Shown here: piece by piece, positions 60,490 to 64,000 of the stretch
How the letters are laid out: the number at the start of each line of letters is the position of its first letter
Numbering within the stretch: the first letter of the stretch is position 1
Assembly: GCF_943734655.1 (NCBI RefSeq)
Contig: NC_071355.1
Span: 218,861,527 to 218,925,526, forward strand
Direction of reading: 5' to 3'
Source: Sabethes cyaneus
Taxonomy: Eukaryota > Arthropoda > Insecta > Diptera > Culicidae
Length of the DNA stretch: 64,000 bases
The notes under the pieces: model-generated
Seen by the model: the letters and a program-made list of their open reading frames with translations, nothing else
Databases searched by the model: none
Told to the model about the DNA's origin: nothing
Program-made: the position numbers and the translations under genes

Positions 60490-61083
60490 AGTAGTTTTAC
60501 GTCGCGCCTTACATCGTTGTCACATGTCACAGGTGTACCAAGGTCGAACATACTTAGATAAAAAGCGCGAAATTCATCTCTTATTAAAGGATTCAGTACC
60601 TGAAAATATGCTTCTCTTAAAAACTCGTAATAAAGTATGGAGCGTGTTTAATTCGACAATAAACTAGAGGATTCCGTATCTCCGGACATAAACGTAAGCT
60701 TGGTGTAAGACTACGAATGTAGGTACCTACTGTGATCTTCTGTGATTCGACTGACTCCCGAATCCTTTTACGCAAAAAGCAGTCAACCAATTCCGACACT
60801 TTCTGTCTGAGCCAGTTGCCACACTACCGGCAACTATGCAAATAATATGTAAACAACACACACTACACATTCCAAGCAAAACCTCTAATACGGTATGAAT
60901 ACGAGGATGCCACATCTTCCCCTCCGTAAAATGAATAATTCAATATATGATATTATTTCATGCCAATTACAGATTATTTACATTGTTGATGCAATCTGCA
61001 AATTATTCATGTTATATATTTAAATTCGTCATCTCTTATATATTGCCTGTACAGAAATCGCTCTCCGTTTTGTAATGTCGACG
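60490..61083 (-). repeat. Duplicated unit U, copy 1
   Basis: Paralogue of 58341-58765, with an extra ~170 bp (60725-60900, around CAAAAAGCAGTCAACC) not present in copy 2. Its border to the RTE thumb relic (GGCGCTCTACAGAAC, about 60400-60470) is the same as in copy 2, where the RTE continues further. Confidence 0.55.
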
Positions 61084-61267
61084 ACCTAAAATAGAAAATA
61101 TTGCTTGTCCTAAAATCTTATGAAAAGTTTTCCCTGCCGCCGGAGGTGCCGGCCACTTCGGGGTCAGTTCCTCCCCGCAGAAGTCACATTTGTCTAGGTT
61201 TATTCACTTTTCTATGTCTACCGACTTTTGCTAGTTTTCCCTAGCCCTAGCGCATCGACTCACCGAA

Positions 61268-61400
61268 GTGGTACCGAATAGCCGAATAACAAATAGCCGA
61301 AATTCAAATGGCCGAATGTCAACAACTGTCACAGAGGCCCGAAGTTATATTTGGCCGTACCGTGAAAGGCTGAAACACGAAAGACCGAGCCCCCACTTGA
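61268..61400. repeat. GGCCGAA-type short tandem repeat, array 1
   Basis: After GTGGTACCGAATAGCCGAAT come degenerate 10-16-bp units built on GGCCGAA plus TCACGAA/ATTCAAAT. The antisense form (GATTCGGTCATG, TTTCGGTCATTCGTG) occurs at 62050-62100. Confidence 0.65.
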
Positions 61401-62580
61401 CTGAATCTCGCCAAAAACTATTTGATCGAAATATATTCATAAAAATAATGTTGAGGGTAACGTTAAGCTGGTTAAGCTATTATCAATATAATGAAAATAT
61501 ATTTTCGTACGTTTCAGAAAAAATATCGAATAATGAAGGATAAAAGCATTTCGTAAAGTACTGACATCTTAGTCTTAGTTAGGGGGGACAGCCCCTCGCG
61601 GAAATCACCTCTATTTAGGTGTACGCATTTTCCTAGGTTTACATTCCTGTTCAACTTGTTAACAATAATGGAAAAGAATCCACGGCCACGGCTTAAATAT
61701 ATATATTTAAGTATATTTAAGTCGTGCCATGGCATTACATTTTTGAGCGTTGACATTTTTCGAATATATTTTTGATTACCAAATGTTTAGCACTATTTAT
61801 ATTTTTTCATATTTTTCAATCGTTAAAAATGTTGCTCAGCTCTGCTGATACAGATAAGTCGCCAGTTTCTACCCATCGTAAATTGGAATTACGAATTACC
61901 ACCGTGGCAATTCTTCGCCAGACGTGTACTGTCGATTGTTGATAATAGGGGTTATCACTTAGTTGAGTACGAATGGGCGGTAGTGAGTAAGGACAGTATG
62001 TACCCAACATTTGAGCAGGTCGAAGGCCGCGAATATTTTCTATGATATTCGCTCATTAGTGATTCGGTCATGTGTGTTTCGGTCATTCGTGTTTTGGGTC
62101 AATAGATCTACTACACCATTTGCATTGCAATGCATTTTTAAACTGAGTCGATAAGACCACTTGCAAGTTAACGACAGATTACCAAACGTTCGTTATTCCT
62201 ACCATTACCCAGCTAGCATTTTCATATGTATATAAGAGATAAAAATCGGCATTACGTACTGATATATATGCTAATGAATCGTATTTGATGCGTAAAATTC
62301 GCATGTCCGTACTACTTTGGAGGTGATATAAGTGACTAGGAATAATTATAAGCGTTGCGGCTATATAATTGTTTATATACGATAATATCCGATTAAGCGC
62401 AACTCGCTTCGTAATGCTTTACAATTTTGTGCTGCAAATCGTATGTATGTCAGTTATTATCATTATATACGATAGAAAATCAACTTGGGCCCACTTTATC
62501 AAGCATTAGTTACGATTTCGAATGAGTTAATAGATATTTACGATAATTGTCGTACTATGATATACGAGTTGATGCTTCCT
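61401..62580. other. AT-rich unrecognised sequence
   Basis: Contains a near-palindrome CACGGCTTAAATATATATATTTAAG...TTTAAGTCGTG (61685-61728 area) and reversed GGCCGAA-type words near 62050-62100. No coding signature. Confidence 0.35.
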
Positions 62581-62584
62581 TCCG

Positions 62585-62655
62585 CACGTCCATTCTCTAT
62601 CGTCCATTAGACCTATCGTCCACTTTACCTAACGTCCATTATGCCCAACGAATTT
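62585..62655. repeat. CGTCCATT short repeat
   Basis: Four to five irregular copies of (T/A)CGTCCATTA separated by 8-12 bp, ending in GCCTAATGGAG. Confidence 0.5.
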
Positions 62656-62867
62656 ATGCCTAATGGAGTATACTCGTTTGACGGTTCTGCATTTATTATT
62701 AAATTTTGTAAACTGGACTCAAATTTACAAATACAAAACAATACACATAATATTTTTTTTCAAATAGTGGCGATTCTATCGAGAAACTCGAAAATACATT
62801 TTTAAAACCCCACCCAGTAGCCAGAATCAACCGAGATTAGAACAAGGCGGGACAGTGAAATTCGGGC

Positions 62868-63015
62868 TGGTACCGAATGGTCGAAACACAAATGGCCGAA
62901 ATCCAAATGGCTGAGTTCCAACAACAGTCAAAGAAGGCCGAATCACGAAAGGCCGAATCGCGAAAGGCCGAAGCACGAATGGGCGAATCACGAAAGGCCG
63001 AACTTTCCCGGAATG
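62868..63015. repeat. GGCCGAA-type short tandem repeat, array 2
   Basis: It opens with TGGTACCGAATGG like array 1, then GGCCGAAATCCAAATGG and 15-bp units AAGGCCGAATCACGA. A 62-codon frame of KAESR repeats is an artefact of the 15-bp unit. Confidence 0.75.
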
Positions 63016-63114
63016 CCTTAATAACTATTAAAAAAAACATAAAATGGCAAATAGTTAACAAATAGCTTTAATCAAACAAAAAATAAAATAAGCAACACAA
63101 CTATCTATACCTAT

Positions 63115-64000
63115 AAAGAAGGATTTCTGTCTGTCTGTCTGTCTGTCTGTCCGTATGTTCCTTATAGAATCGAAAACTATTGAACCAATCGGCATGAAAA
63201 TATGCATGTAGAGGTTTTTTGGGGCCAGGAAAGGTTATAGTGATGGTTAGAAACCCCTCCCCCCACTAAGAGGGCGGGCTCCCATACAAATGAAACACAA
63301 ATTTCTGCATAACTCGACAACTAATCAAGCAAATAGAACAAAATTTGGCATGTGGGTGTTTTCGGTGACAAGAATTTATTCTATGGTGAATTGAGACCCC
63401 TCCCCTCTTTATAATGGGAATTATAACTCCTCTCCTCTTTAAAAGGGGGGGCTTCCATACAAATTTCCTCATAACTCGAGAACTAATCAAGCAAATGGAA
63501 CCAAATTTGGCATGTGAAGGTTTTCGAGGGCAAGAATATTTTCTATAGTAAATTAGGACCCCTCCCCACTTTAAGGGGGGGGGGGCTCCTGTACCAAAGA
63601 AACACAATTTTCCTCATAACTCGAGAAGTAATTAAGCAAATGGAACCAAATTTGGCATGTGGGTGTTTTTGGAGACAAAAATTTTTTCTATGATGAATTG
63701 GGACCCCTCCCCGTTTTAGGAGGGGGGGATCCTATACACATGAAATACAAATTTCCTCATAACTGAAGAACTAATCAAGCAAATGGAACAAAATTTGGCA
63801 TGTGAAAGTTTTCGAGGGCAAGAATATTTTCTATGGTAAATGAGGGCCCCTCCCTACTTTAAGAGGGGGGGCTCCTATACAAACGAAATACAAATTTCCT
63901 CATAACTCGAGAACTAATCAAGCAAATGGAACAAAATTTGGCACGTGGGTGTTTTTGGAGACAAAATTTTTTTCTATGATGAATTGGGACCCCTCCCCAC
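63115..64000. repeat. 144-bp tandem repeat, array 2 (runs off the window)
   Basis: A leader AAAGAAGGATTTCTGTCTG with (CTGT)5, then TCGAAAACTATTGAACCAAT and CGGCATGAAAATATGCATG, precedes five or more units. AATCAAGCAAATGGAAC recurs at spacings of 162, 145, 143 and 143 bp. Units are the same as at 39715-40400. The leader resembles a mini-me/DINE-like element start with a GTCY microsatellite, by inference only. Confidence 0.85.

Overview
The window reads as gene-poor, repeat-dense DNA from a dipteran nuclear genome, most likely a mosquito. It is AT-rich and contains tRNA-derived SINEs with A and B boxes, RTE- and Jockey-type non-LTR retrotransposons, a Tc1/mariner-superfamily element whose transposase has DD37E spacing (the ITmD37E type known from mosquitoes), many foldback MITEs with TA-type target sites, and long micro- and minisatellites. 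No host protein-coding gene, rRNA gene or canonical tRNA gene could be supported. The genus cannot be decided from the sequence alone.

Layout. 1-7.1 kb: purine-rich and AATTTCAAG-type degenerate repeats carrying two MITEs, two SINE-B copies, a 100-bp LINE tail and one copy of a ~1-kb repeat (repeat C). These are followed by a DD37E transposon (3198-6585) split by a 2.5-kb insertion that itself holds a (GTAT)57 array and two more inverted-repeat elements. 7.1-12.5 kb: an RTE-like reverse transcriptase pseudogene, about 3 kb of unrecognised single-copy sequence, and a Jockey-like endonuclease remnant. 12.5-25.2 kb: two copies of a composite unit built around a 13-bp minisatellite (12556-14146 and 22637-25162), with repeat-A material, unrecognised sequence, a perfect 38-bp palindrome and MITEs between them; the second unit contains a 663-bp near-perfect foldback element. 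25.2-32.7 kb: SINE-A, repeat A, the better-preserved repeat C with inverted ends, 2.5 kb unrecognised, SINE-C and a 2.48-kb uninterrupted (TCTG) array.

32.7-45 kb: mostly unrecognised sequence with SINEs, a 55-bp LINE tail, a Jockey-like RT pseudogene, a 144-bp tandem repeat, a second SINE-A and an internally deleted RTE copy. 45-50.4 kb: pyrimidine- and purine-rich repeats, a (GGGACT)~83 array, a 2-kb degenerate 12-bp minisatellite and a foldback MITE. 54.1-61 kb: an almost intact RTE retrotransposon (54288-57461, uninterrupted endonuclease-reverse transcriptase frame) inserted into a third SINE-A copy with an 11-bp target duplication, then several antisense RTE fragments and a duplicated ~0.5-kb unit. 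61-64 kb: GGCCGAA-type short repeats and a second 144-bp tandem array that runs off the end.

Nothing here suggests genes working together. The biology is mobile-element activity: RTE-type reverse transcriptase copies itself (and perhaps SINEs) by target-primed reverse transcription, cut-and-paste elements leave TIRs and TA duplications, and later insertions break earlier ones, so relative ages can be read from the nesting.
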